NCBI GenBank assembly: GCA_030740335.1
Contig: JASLXL010000284.1
Location: 1-12,570, forward strand
Direction of reading: 5' to 3'
DNA: 12,570 bases
Source: SAR202 cluster bacterium
GTDB lineage: Bacteria; Chloroflexota; Dehalococcoidia; SAR202; CAJWER01
Every line of letters starts with the position of its first letter. The stretch's first letter is position 1. Below, piece by piece: positions 7,070 through 12,570 of this stretch. The notes under the pieces were generated by a model. The model searched no databases. It was not told the DNA's origin and saw only the letters and a list, made by a program, of their open reading frames with translations. Made by a program: the position numbers and the translations under genes.

Positions 7070-7081
7070 GCGGCATGCCGC
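7070..7081. promoter_or_regulatory. 12-bp perfect palindrome between the divergent promoters
   Basis: GCGGCATGCCGC is identical to its reverse complement. It lies 26 bases upstream of the rpsB -35 and 48 bases upstream of the rpsO -35, a place where a regulator could touch both. It has no loop and is not followed by a T tract, so it is not a terminator. That it is an operator is inference only. Confidence 0.35.
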
Positions 7082-7107
7082 CTCGCCCTCCAAACATCGT
7101 ACAGAAT

Positions 7108-7136
7108 TTTACCGTCCAGATACGTTATGCTATAAT
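7108..7136 (+). promoter_or_regulatory. rpsB promoter (consensus extended -10)
   Basis: TTTACC (7108-7113; 4 of 6 matches to TTGACA), a 17-base spacer, and a perfect TATAAT (7131-7136) preceded by TGC, which makes an extended -10. Predicted transcription starts near 7143, about 45 bases before the rpsB ATG. The strength of this promoter fits a ribosomal protein operon. It also shows that an in-frame ATG at 7075 lies upstream of the transcript and cannot be the rpsB start. Confidence 0.82.
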
Positions 7137-7154
7137 TTTAGGTTGTGTGTATTT

Positions 7155-7166
7155 GGACTACGGTCC
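7155..7166 (+). promoter_or_regulatory. UNCG-type mini-hairpin in the rpsB leader
   Basis: GGAC (7155-7158), UACG (7159-7162) and GUCC (7163-7166) form a 4-bp stem closed by a C(UACG)G tetraloop, an unusually stable loop class. It lies in the short rpsB leader just ahead of the GGGAGAG ribosome binding region (7173-7179). It might stabilise the 5' end or take part in S2 feedback; there is no direct evidence for either. Confidence 0.4.
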
Positions 7167-7188
7167 TTGCAAGGGAGAGAGTATCCAT

Positions 7189-8265
7189 ATGGTTGAAATG
7201 GTTGAACAGGCGGAAGTTGAACAGTCGGAACAGGAACAGATCATCCCGGCAACCCCTCAGACCACTATGAAGTCGCTGCTGGAGGCCGGCGTTCACTTCG
7301 GACACCAGCGTCGGCGCTGGAACCCGAAGATGAAACAGTACATCTTCGCCCACCGCAACGGTATCCACATCATTGACCTGCAGCAGACACTCCACTATCT
7401 GGAGCGCGCCGCCAAGTTCATTGAGGATGTCGTCGCCGATGGCAAACAGGTCATCATGGTAGGCACCAAGAAGCAGGCAGCGGACACAGTCGTGTCTGAG
7501 GCTGAGAGATCCGGCGCCTACTACATAGCAACGCGATGGCTTGGTGGAACCCTCACAAACTTCAAGACGATCCAGGCCCGCATAGACTATCTGGTCCAGC
7601 TCGAAACTCGCCGGGACAAGGGCGAGTTTTCGGTCCTCCCTAAGAAGGAGGCGTTGAAGCTAGAGGAGAGAATCGTCAAGCTCAACAAGTTCCTCTCCGG
7701 TATCAAGGAGATGACCGAGATGCCTGGCGCCCTATTCGTAATTGACGTCGGCAAAGAGGCCATCGCAGTCGCCGAGGCTCGCCGGGTTGGCGTGCCCGTG
7801 GTCGCTCTGGTTGACACCGACTGCGATCCTTCGCACATCGCCGCGCCTATCCCCGGCAACGACGATGCCATCCGATCTATCAGGCTGGTAGTGAGCCGCA
7901 TAGCTAACGCTATTATCGAAGGCAGGAACCGCCGAGAGGCCGTAGAAACAGAGTTGGCACAAGCAGCCGAAGACGACAGGGAAGTGGTCTCCGACAACAG
8001 TGATGTGCCGCTGATAGTGACTAAAGCAGCAGTTGCGGTTGACGAGGCGCCAGCAGCGGAATCGGACGCACCCTCAGTCGAAGCTGAGGCTCCGGCAGCC
8101 GTAGACGAAACGCCAGCAGCGGTATCCGCAGTCCCAGTACCAGCGGCCGAGGCTCCGGAAGAGGTAGTCAAGACCACGGAGACGGCAGCCGATGCGCCAG
8201 AAGCCGAAGTTGAGCCACCGGCAATCGAGGGCGAGGCGAAGGCGCCCGACGAGACCAAGCCATAG
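7189..8265 (+). CDS. rpsB: 30S ribosomal protein S2 with long acidic C-terminal tail
   Basis: S2 binds the back of the 30S head-body junction and is needed for S1 recruitment in many bacteria. The 358-residue protein contains the S2 core (about 26-255): [22 protein letters not shown] from residue 27, [12 protein letters not shown] (56-67), [19 protein letters not shown] (116-125), and [19 protein letters not shown] (209-227). It exceeds the usual 240-260 residues because of a Glu/Gln-rich 26-residue N-terminal extension and an Ala/Pro/Glu tail of about 100 residues. Residues 285-305 and 306-326 of that tail are two diverged 21-residue repeats beginning DE[AT]PAA. The ATG at 7189 was chosen because GGGAGAG (7173-7179) precedes it and the promoter ends at 7136. 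tsf follows after 14 bp. Confidence 0.95.
   Translation: MVEMVEQAEVEQSEQEQIIPATPQTTMKSLLEAGVHFGHQRRRWNPKMKQYIFAHRNGIHIIDLQQTLHYLERAAKFIEDVVADGKQVIMVGTKKQAADTVVSEAERSGAYYIATRWLGGTLTNFKTIQARIDYLVQLETRRDKGEFSVLPKKEALKLEERIVKLNKFLSGIKEMTEMPGALFVIDVGKEAIAVAEARRVGVPVVALVDTDCDPSHIAAPIPGNDDAIRSIRLVVSRIANAIIEGRNRREAVETELAQAAEDDREVVSDNSDVPLIVTKAAVAVDEAPAAESDAPSVEAEAPAAVDETPAAVSAVPVPAAEAPEEVVKTTETAADAPEAEVEPPAIEGEAKAPDETKP
8041..8166 (+). repeat. Two tandem 63-bp repeats in the rpsB tail
   Basis: Bases 8041-8103 and 8104-8166 encode aligned 21-residue units (D-E-A/T-P-A-A-x-S-x-x-P pattern, ending A-P-x-x-V). At DNA level CGCCAGCAGCGG occurs at 8048-8059 and again at 8111-8122, exactly 63 bases apart, and GAGGCTCCGG recurs in both units. 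This points to an internal duplication that kept the reading frame. Confidence 0.6.
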
Positions 8266-8279
8266 GCATAGGAGACGAA

Positions 8280-8783
8280 TTGGCCACAACCGTAGATCAA
8301 ATTAAAGAGCTTCGAGTACTCAGCGGTGCAGGCATCATGGACTGCAAGTCCGCTCTCGAAGAATCCGACGGGGACCTCGAAATGGCCCAAGTCATACTCA
8401 AGGCAAAGGGAGTCGCATCCGCCGCCAAGAAAGCTTCCAGAGACACCAAAGAGGGACTAGTAGAATCATACATTCACGGTGGTGGTCGCGTCGGGGCAAT
8501 CGTGGAGATTAACTGCGAAACAGACTTCGTCGCGCGAACTGAGGACATGAAGACACTTGCCCACAGCCTGGCAATGCAGGTAGCAGCAATGTCCCCCACC
8601 TATGTCGACCAAGACGACATCCCAGATGGCGAAGACCTCGACCCACGAGAGGTATGTCTGCTACAGCAGTCCTTCATACGTGAGCCTGACTTGACCGTGC
8701 AAGACCTAGTGAACGCTGCAGTCGGCAAGCTAGGGGAAAACATTCGGGTGCGGAGGTTTTCCAGATTCGCTCTCGGGGAGTAA
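8280..8783 (+). CDS. tsf: Elongation factor Ts (short form)
   Basis: EF-Ts exchanges GDP for GTP on EF-Tu. The 167-residue protein has the N-terminal UBA-like domain (about 1-54, with LRVLSGAGIMDCKSALEES at 11-29) and the core signature INCETDFVARTEDM (77-90) whose TDFVAR segment contacts EF-Tu. It is a short form with a single core subdomain, as in Thermus-like proteins, rather than the roughly 283-residue E. coli form. The start is a TTG at 8280, supported by AGGAG (8270-8274) five bases upstream and by the conserved N-terminus; no ATG gives a better fit. It lies 14 bp after rpsB, the near-universal rpsB-tsf pair, and is almost certainly co-transcribed. The C-terminus ends neatly on the conserved GENIRVRRF segment. 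Confidence 0.95.
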   Translation: MATTVDQIKELRVLSGAGIMDCKSALEESDGDLEMAQVILKAKGVASAAKKASRDTKEGLVESYIHGGGRVGAIVEINCETDFVARTEDMKTLAHSLAMQVAAMSPTYVDQDDIPDGEDLDPREVCLLQQSFIREPDLTVQDLVNAAVGKLGENIRVRRFSRFALGE

Positions 8784-8861
8784 TGGCTTGACCAACACCC
8801 ACATAGAATCTGGCGAAACTCGTACCGAGCCTGGCATATCTATCTTCGCGGATCTTCGCAT

Positions 8862-9611
8862 ATGAGCCAAAACGGGGCCAGATACCGCAGGGTCCTCCTC
8901 AAGCTCAGTGGCGAATCGTTCAAAGGTACTCGGGGCTTCGGCATAGACCACGACGCCGTCAGCTACATGGCCCGTCAGATCAAGAGCATCCGCCAGATGG
9001 GCGTAGAACTGGGTGTCGTGGTCGGCGGCGGCAATATCTGGCGCGGCGCCGAGGCCGAGTCCCTAGGGATGGACCGAGCGTCCGCCGACTACGCCGGTAT
9101 GCTAGCCACCGTAATCAATGCACTCACGCTCCAGGACTCCCTGGAGCGCAATTACGACGTGGACACCCGGACACAAAGCGCCATCAATGTCCAGCAGGTG
9201 GCAGAGCCCTACATTCGCCGACGCGCCATTCGCCACCTGGAAAAAGGCCGAGTTGTCTTGTTCGCCTCCGGCCTCGGCAGCCCATTTATGACTACCGACA
9301 CTGCTGCCGCACTCCGTGTCACCGAGATAGATGCCGAAATCCTACTCATGGCGAAACACGGCGTCGACGGAGTCTACGAGTCAGACCCCAACACCAACCC
9401 CAACGCATCCAGACTAGACTTCATCACCTATCGCGATGCCATCACGAAACGACTGGGAGTGATGGACACAACCGCCCTCTCCCTGTGTGAAGAGAACAAT
9501 ATCCCAATCGTGGTGTTCGACCTCTTCGTGGAGGGAAGCATCGAGCGAATCATTAGCGGCGAGCGCGTCGGATCATTAGTAGCCGAGACAGATCCAATCC
9601 CAGCAGGCTAA
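8862..9611 (+). CDS. pyrH: UMP kinase
   Basis: PyrH phosphorylates UMP to UDP with ATP and belongs to the amino acid kinase fold, usually hexameric. The 249-residue protein shows [10 protein letters not shown] (11-20), the GGGNIWRG loop (55-62), [18 protein letters not shown] (71-88), and TTDTAAALR (144-152), followed by the ATP-site [12 protein letters not shown] (165-176). The UMP-binding loop, typically GTGNPFFTTD, reads [10 protein letters not shown] here, so Leu138 and Ser140 replace the usual Thr and Asn. The ATG at 8862 has no clear Shine-Dalgarno sequence. The preceding 78 bases after tsf contain no alternative in-frame start before the tsf stop. It is probably part of the rpsB-tsf transcript, as in many bacteria. 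Confidence 0.94.
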   Translation: MSQNGARYRRVLLKLSGESFKGTRGFGIDHDAVSYMARQIKSIRQMGVELGVVVGGGNIWRGAEAESLGMDRASADYAGMLATVINALTLQDSLERNYDVDTRTQSAINVQQVAEPYIRRRAIRHLEKGRVVLFASGLGSPFMTTDTAAALRVTEIDAEILLMAKHGVDGVYESDPNTNPNASRLDFITYRDAITKRLGVMDTTALSLCEENNIPIVVFDLFVEGSIERIISGERVGSLVAETDPIPAG

Positions 9612-9858
9612 CACTAGTATCGTGCGTGTACAGGGCGAGGACGCCGAGCACGACTTTCCGACGGTGACTAGAATCGTCTCACCCCAGCCGATGCCTTCAA
9701 ATGCCAATCATCCTCGTTCTATATCCCCTTATCAGCAAAAATGAGTGAGACAACCTAGAAGCCTTGCTACTATGCCTGCTACACTAGCTCCAACGATCCC
9801 CGTCCTTGTAAACCTCCCGCGCCCTGAGCGCGGCCAAACCTGATTGGGAGGTACCATT
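9612..9858 (+). promoter_or_regulatory. pyrH-frr intergenic leader with a possible promoter
   Basis: The 247-bp gap holds no recognisable gene. TTCAAA (9696-9701), 18 bases and TATATC (9720-9725) could be a weak promoter for frr (4 of 6 matches at each box), giving a leader of roughly 125 bases. The 3' part carries a structured element around the frr ribosome binding site, described separately. A partial inverted repeat near 9662-9682 has no T tract and is not a terminator. Confidence 0.35.
9812..9852 (+). promoter_or_regulatory. Anti-Shine-Dalgarno element and hairpin upstream of frr
   Basis: The frr ribosome binding site GGGAGGT (9846-9852) is perfectly complementary to ACCTCCC at 9812-9818. 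Between them CCGCGC (9817-9822), a 5-base loop and GCGCGG (9828-9833) form a perfect GC-only hairpin that shares two bases with the anti-SD. The two structures can nest by giving up two base pairs, or compete. The layout is that of a leader in which pairing could hide the frr start. No ligand or protein is implied by the sequence, and I do not recognise a known riboswitch class. Confidence 0.5.
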
Positions 9859-10422
9859 ATGGCCACTGAGCAGGAGTTGCTCACCGAGACCTCGTCCCGC
9901 ATGCAAAAATCGATCGAAGCCCTCGCCAGGGACCTAAGCACAGTCCGCACGGGCAGGGCAAGCCCTGTCCTCGTCGAGTCACTCATTGTCGACTACTACG
10001 GCGCCCCCACCCCCTTGAATCAGCTAGCCTCAATAACGGTTGCAGAGGCTCGAACCCTCACGATCACTCCTTGGGACAAACAGGCCCTGCAGGAAGTGGA
10101 AAAAAGCATCCTAAAGTCAGACCTGGGCCTGGTCCCCAACAACGACGGCACCATGATCAGAATCAACATTCCGGCTCTCACAGAAGAGCGGCGCAGAAAA
10201 CTAGTGCGCCTCGTAAGCAGCAAGATCGAAGATGGGCACGTCGCCGTACGGAACATCCGGCGCGACAGCATATCCCGGATTCGACAACTGGAGAAAGATA
10301 ACGAGATCTCAAAGGACGATTCCAGGCGGAGCCAGGACAACCTTCAGCAGATCACTGACAACTATGTCGCACAAATGGACGACATAGGCCAGGCCAAAGA
10401 GGACGAGGTCATGGAGGTTTGA
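9859..10422 (+). CDS. frr: Ribosome recycling factor
   Basis: RRF works with EF-G to split the post-termination ribosome. The 187-residue protein has the family length and pattern: an N-terminal helix leading to RDLSTVRTGRASP (24-36, with the conserved RTGRA), DYYGAPTPLNQLASITV (45-61) in the beta domain, the hinge around ITPWDK, NDGTMIRINIPALTEERRR (95-113), and C-terminal helices ending NYVAQMDDIGQAKEDEVMEV. The ATG at 9859 lies six bases after GGAGGT (9847-9852); an in-frame TTG at 9844 lies ahead of this site and is rejected. The gap to pyrH is long (247 bp) and the leader can fold over the ribosome binding site. The stop codon overlaps the uppS start as TTGA. Confidence 0.96.
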   Translation: MATEQELLTETSSRMQKSIEALARDLSTVRTGRASPVLVESLIVDYYGAPTPLNQLASITVAEARTLTITPWDKQALQEVEKSILKSDLGLVPNNDGTMIRINIPALTEERRRKLVRLVSSKIEDGHVAVRNIRRDSISRIRQLEKDNEISKDDSRRSQDNLQQITDNYVAQMDDIGQAKEDEVMEV

Positions 10423-11177
10423 GTAGCCCGGCTCACCACTCTGTCGAACAATCACCCAGAGTCCCCGAAGAACTGGAGTCCCCAAAGCATGTGGCCATCA
10501 TCATGGATGGCAATGGTCGGTGGGGCAACGAACGAGGCATGCATCGAAGCGAAGGGCACAGAGCAGGCGTCGAAAACGTTCGGCGGACCATAACCAGCTT
10601 TGCTGACCACGGGGTCAAATATCTGACTCTTTTCGCGTTCTCTACCGAGAACTGGGAGCGTCCTGACGACGAGGTCGGCTTCCTCATCAGCCTCATGGGC
10701 GAGGCCGTGCGCCAAGAAACCCAGCCTTTACACGCTCAGGGCGTACGCATTCGCCACATCGGCCGCCTCGATCGCCTCCCCGACGGACTCCAGGACGCCA
10801 TTCGCGAGAGCATGGAACTAACAAAAGACAACAATGGCATCACCCTCAACCTCGCTTACGACTATGGTGGCCGGGCAGAGATCATTGATGCTGTCCGGGC
10901 AATGGTCGCCGATGGCCTGCGACCCGATGACATCACCGAGGACGTACTACAGCGCCACCTCTACACAGCCGGCATGCCAGACCCCGACCTAATAATCCGT
11001 ACCGCAGGCGAGATGCGCATCAGCAACTTCCTGATCTGGCAGGCCGCCTACGCCGAGTACTATGCTACCGACGTCCACTGGCCGGACTTCGACGAACGCC
11101 AAGTAGCCAAGGCACTGGAGGCCTACGGTGGACGCCAGCGACGCTACGGCAGGTTGGACCCGAACAAGACGTTGTAG
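10419..11177 (+). CDS. uppS: Undecaprenyl diphosphate synthase (cis-prenyltransferase)
   Basis: UppS extends farnesyl diphosphate with isopentenyl diphosphate in cis to make the lipid carrier of cell-envelope polymers; it is a cytoplasmic, membrane-associated dimer. The 252-residue protein has HVAIIMDGNGRW (24-35) with the Mg-binding Asp30, the GHRAG motif (46-50), LTLFAFSTENWERP (69-82), the DYGGRAEI segment (148-155), and PDPDLIIRTAGEMRISNFLIWQ (187-208). The start is a TTG whose last two bases are shared with the frr TGA stop. A GGAGG lies only one base upstream, so initiation is probably by coupling to frr termination. No other in-frame start preserves the conserved PKHVAIIMDG region. cdsA follows after 165 bp with no structure I can identify. 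Confidence 0.94.
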   Translation: MSSPAHHSVEQSPRVPEELESPKHVAIIMDGNGRWGNERGMHRSEGHRAGVENVRRTITSFADHGVKYLTLFAFSTENWERPDDEVGFLISLMGEAVRQETQPLHAQGVRIRHIGRLDRLPDGLQDAIRESMELTKDNNGITLNLAYDYGGRAEIIDAVRAMVADGLRPDDITEDVLQRHLYTAGMPDPDLIIRTAGEMRISNFLIWQAAYAEYYATDVHWPDFDERQVAKALEAYGGRQRRYGRLDPNKTL

Positions 11178-11342
11178 CCGGTTGCTCGCAATCGGACATG
11201 CGGACTGGCATCGCCTATTTTCGGTGTCTTCCAACTGTTTCATTTCCTTCCGAGAAGAATCGAGCGAGACGGTAAAGAAGAGTTCTGCGACCCACCAAGT
11301 CAGATCGCACAACCACCACTCGTCCGCTCACCTGGAGCCTCA

Positions 11343-12149
11343 ATGAGCCTACGCATCGCCAGTGCGGCAGTCGGAATTCCGATCCTGGCGATATTCGTCT
11401 GGTTCGGACTGCCCGCCTTCTCCATCCTGATTGCCATCCTGGCAGGAATCGGCGCGTGGGAATTCTGCCTTATGGCAGAAAACAAAGGACACAGCCCCGA
11501 TATCCCGATGGCCATCACCTGGTCCGTCGCGCTTGTAGCTACAGGCCACGTTCTAGCGGACGATATGGCCTCACAGGACCTTGGACGCGCCCTTGCCGTC
11601 ATCATCGCCACTGCCGCCCTTTTCTGGCAGGTCCGACGCTCTCGGGTCGCCATCAGCCTGGCGGGCTGGAGAATGACCGCGCTGGCAGCCCTATACCCTG
11701 GAGGACTACTGATCTTCGCCCCTCTACTCAGAGGACTAGATCAGGGCCGCGAGTGGGTCTTTCTTCTCGTACTGGTCACATTCGCAACAGACACCGCTGC
11801 ATTCGCGGTAGGCAAGCTCATCGGAAAGACGCCACTAGCGACCTCCATAAGCCCTGGAAAGACCCGAGAGGGAGCGATCGCGGGTCTGATCGCAGCCGGA
11901 CTCTCGGCGGTCGTGCTCTCAACGCTATTCAACCTCACCGTCTCTGTGCCCGCCGCTCTGGCGCTCGGGCTGCTCATGGGGATCGCCGGACAGTTTGGCG
12001 ACCTGGCCGAATCTCGTCTCAAAAGGTGGGCCGGAGTGAAGGACTCTGGGACCTTCGTACCAGGCCACGGGGGCGTGCTCGACCGCCTTGATTCAATTGT
12101 CATCAACTTAGGGCTGTTGTATTATTTTCTACTATGGGCAGTGAATTGA
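11343..12149 (+). CDS. cdsA: Phosphatidate cytidylyltransferase (CDP-diglyceride synthetase)
   Basis: CdsA makes CDP-diacylglycerol from CTP and phosphatidic acid, feeding phospholipid synthesis in the inner membrane. The 268-residue protein is strongly hydrophobic, with several predicted membrane segments (for example about 8-35, 55-72, 82-95, 138-157, 178-212 and 251-267). It contains SPGKTREG (170-177) and the family signature LKRWAGVKDSGTFVPGHGG (226-244), followed by LDRLDS (246-251), carrying the conserved KDSG, PGHGG and DRxDS residues. The ATG at 11343 has GGAG (11334-11337) five bases upstream. It lies 165 bp after uppS and overlaps dxr, matching the common uppS-cdsA-dxr order. Nothing looks truncated. 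Confidence 0.94.
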   Translation: MSLRIASAAVGIPILAIFVWFGLPAFSILIAILAGIGAWEFCLMAENKGHSPDIPMAITWSVALVATGHVLADDMASQDLGRALAVIIATAALFWQVRRSRVAISLAGWRMTALAALYPGGLLIFAPLLRGLDQGREWVFLLVLVTFATDTAAFAVGKLIGKTPLATSISPGKTREGAIAGLIAAGLSAVVLSTLFNLTVSVPAALALGLLMGIAGQFGDLAESRLKRWAGVKDSGTFVPGHGGVLDRLDSIVINLGLLYYFLLWAVN

Positions 12150-12570
12150 AGGGCCTCGCCATCCTAGGATCCACAGGCTCTGTTGGAACCCAGACGCTTG
12201 ATGTGGTACGTCAATACCCCGGCTCATTTCGCGTCGTGGGACTGGCCGCTCAAAGTAGTCTGGTCACGCTGGGTTCGCAGGCCAGGGAGTTCCACCCGGC
12301 TTTGATAAGCTGCGACGGGACCCAGGTTGAGAAGGCGGCGCTGTTCTCCAACGGTTCACGGGAGAGCGACCTGGACGAGATGGTACGCCACCCCGACGTG
12401 GACCTGGTGGTTACCGCTACCATTGGGGACGTAGCTCTACACCCGACCATCGCCGCAATCGAGGCAGGCAAGGACGTGGCGCTCGCCAACAAGGAGTCGA
12501 TCGTCATCGCAGGTCGGCTCCTAACATCCCTGGCAAAAAAGTACAACGTCGATCTGCTGCCCCTCGACAG
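12134..12570 (+). CDS. dxr: 1-deoxy-D-xylulose 5-phosphate reductoisomerase, 5' part
   Basis: The frame stays open to the right edge, giving 145 residues of a protein normally near 390-400. DXR converts DXP to 2-C-methyl-D-erythritol 4-phosphate with NADPH, the first committed MEP-pathway step. The NADPH-binding AILGSTGSVGTQTLDVVR (9-26), the ALANKESIV segment (116-124) and LLPLD at the edge, where the catalytic acidic motif begins, identify it. The start is ambiguous: ATG at 12134 overlaps cdsA by 16 bases without a clear ribosome binding site, while an in-frame TTG at 12146 overlaps the cdsA stop as TTGA and would give a product four residues shorter. I prefer the ATG. Its products feed UppS, encoded two genes upstream. 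Confidence 0.93.
   Translation, partial: MGSELKGLAILGSTGSVGTQTLDVVRQYPGSFRVVGLAAQSSLVTLGSQAREFHPALISCDGTQVEKAALFSNGSRESDLDEMVRHPDVDLVVTATIGDVALHPTIAAIEAGKDVALANKESIVIAGRLLTSLAKKYNVDLLPLD

Noticed and set aside
7075..7188. Longer rpsB start at the ATG at 7075
   Set aside because: It lies upstream of the rpsB promoter (-10 at 7131-7136) and would add 38 residues with no S2 homology. The ATG at 7189 has the ribosome binding site.
7587..8390. 267-codon minus-strand frame opposite rpsB and tsf
   Set aside because: It is a Ser/Ala/Thr-rich shadow of the S2 coding strand with no family motif; the + strand is clearly coding.
9662..9682. Inverted repeat GGTGA...TCACC after pyrH as a terminator
   Set aside because: Only five pairs around an 11-base loop and no T tract follows.
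9844..9858. TTG start for frr at 9844
   Set aside because: It precedes the ribosome binding site GGAGGT, which sits correctly for the ATG at 9859.
11456..12091. 211-codon + frame inside cdsA
   Set aside because: Out-of-frame shadow rich in Arg/Pro/Gly; the cdsA frame has the family signature and membrane segments.
1..12570. CRISPR array, tRNA, rRNA, insertion sequence or defence system
   Set aside because: No spaced direct repeats, cloverleaf-like segments, transposase motifs or nuclease/toxin families were seen; all long real genes are recognised housekeeping genes.

Overview
The window is an ordinary-looking bacterial housekeeping region, moderately GC-rich by eye, with two gene blocks transcribed away from a shared promoter region near 6956-7188. 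Gene order and content point to a free-living bacterium, most likely a member of the Chloroflexota (Dehalococcoidia or SAR202-like). The supports are the order rpsB-tsf-pyrH-frr-uppS-cdsA-dxr, rpsO-pnp linked to dapB/asd/dapA, a short EF-Ts and long low-complexity tails on S2 and PNPase. This placement is inference from remembered gene order, not from a search.

Left end (1-1408): about 300 bases with no recognisable gene but with a homopyrimidine mirror repeat, then a rightward homocysteine S-methyltransferase-family gene. Its convergent boundary with dapA holds a weak terminator-like hairpin with a T tract, a perfect 10-bp hairpin and a short motif resembling a common intergenic repeat.

Leftward block (6955 down to 1409): rpsO, pnp, dapB, asd, dapA. 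rpsO has a good extended -10 promoter. Its stop codon lies inside the stem of a canonical intrinsic terminator, so pnp and the genes behind it probably depend on read-through or a second promoter. pnp and dapB are 12 bp apart. A 232-bp gap precedes asd-dapA. Asd, DapA and DapB are consecutive enzymes from aspartyl phosphate to tetrahydrodipicolinate (lysine/diaminopimelate synthesis).

Rightward block (7108 to the right edge): a strong promoter with a consensus extended -10 drives rpsB and tsf (ribosomal protein S2, EF-Ts). These are followed by pyrH (UMP kinase), frr (ribosome recycling factor), uppS (undecaprenyl diphosphate synthase), cdsA (CDP-diglyceride synthetase) and the 5' part of dxr (DXP reductoisomerase), which runs off the right edge. 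The block links translation, pyrimidine nucleotide supply and isoprenoid/phospholipid synthesis.

I found no mobile element, CRISPR array, tRNA, rRNA or defence-type system, and no clearly new multi-gene system. The points most worth checking are small. An anti-Shine-Dalgarno element lies upstream of frr. A palindrome sits between the divergent promoters. S2 carries a tail with two 21-residue repeats. There are substrate-site substitutions in DapB (His to Asn) and PyrH (Thr to Leu and Asn to Ser).
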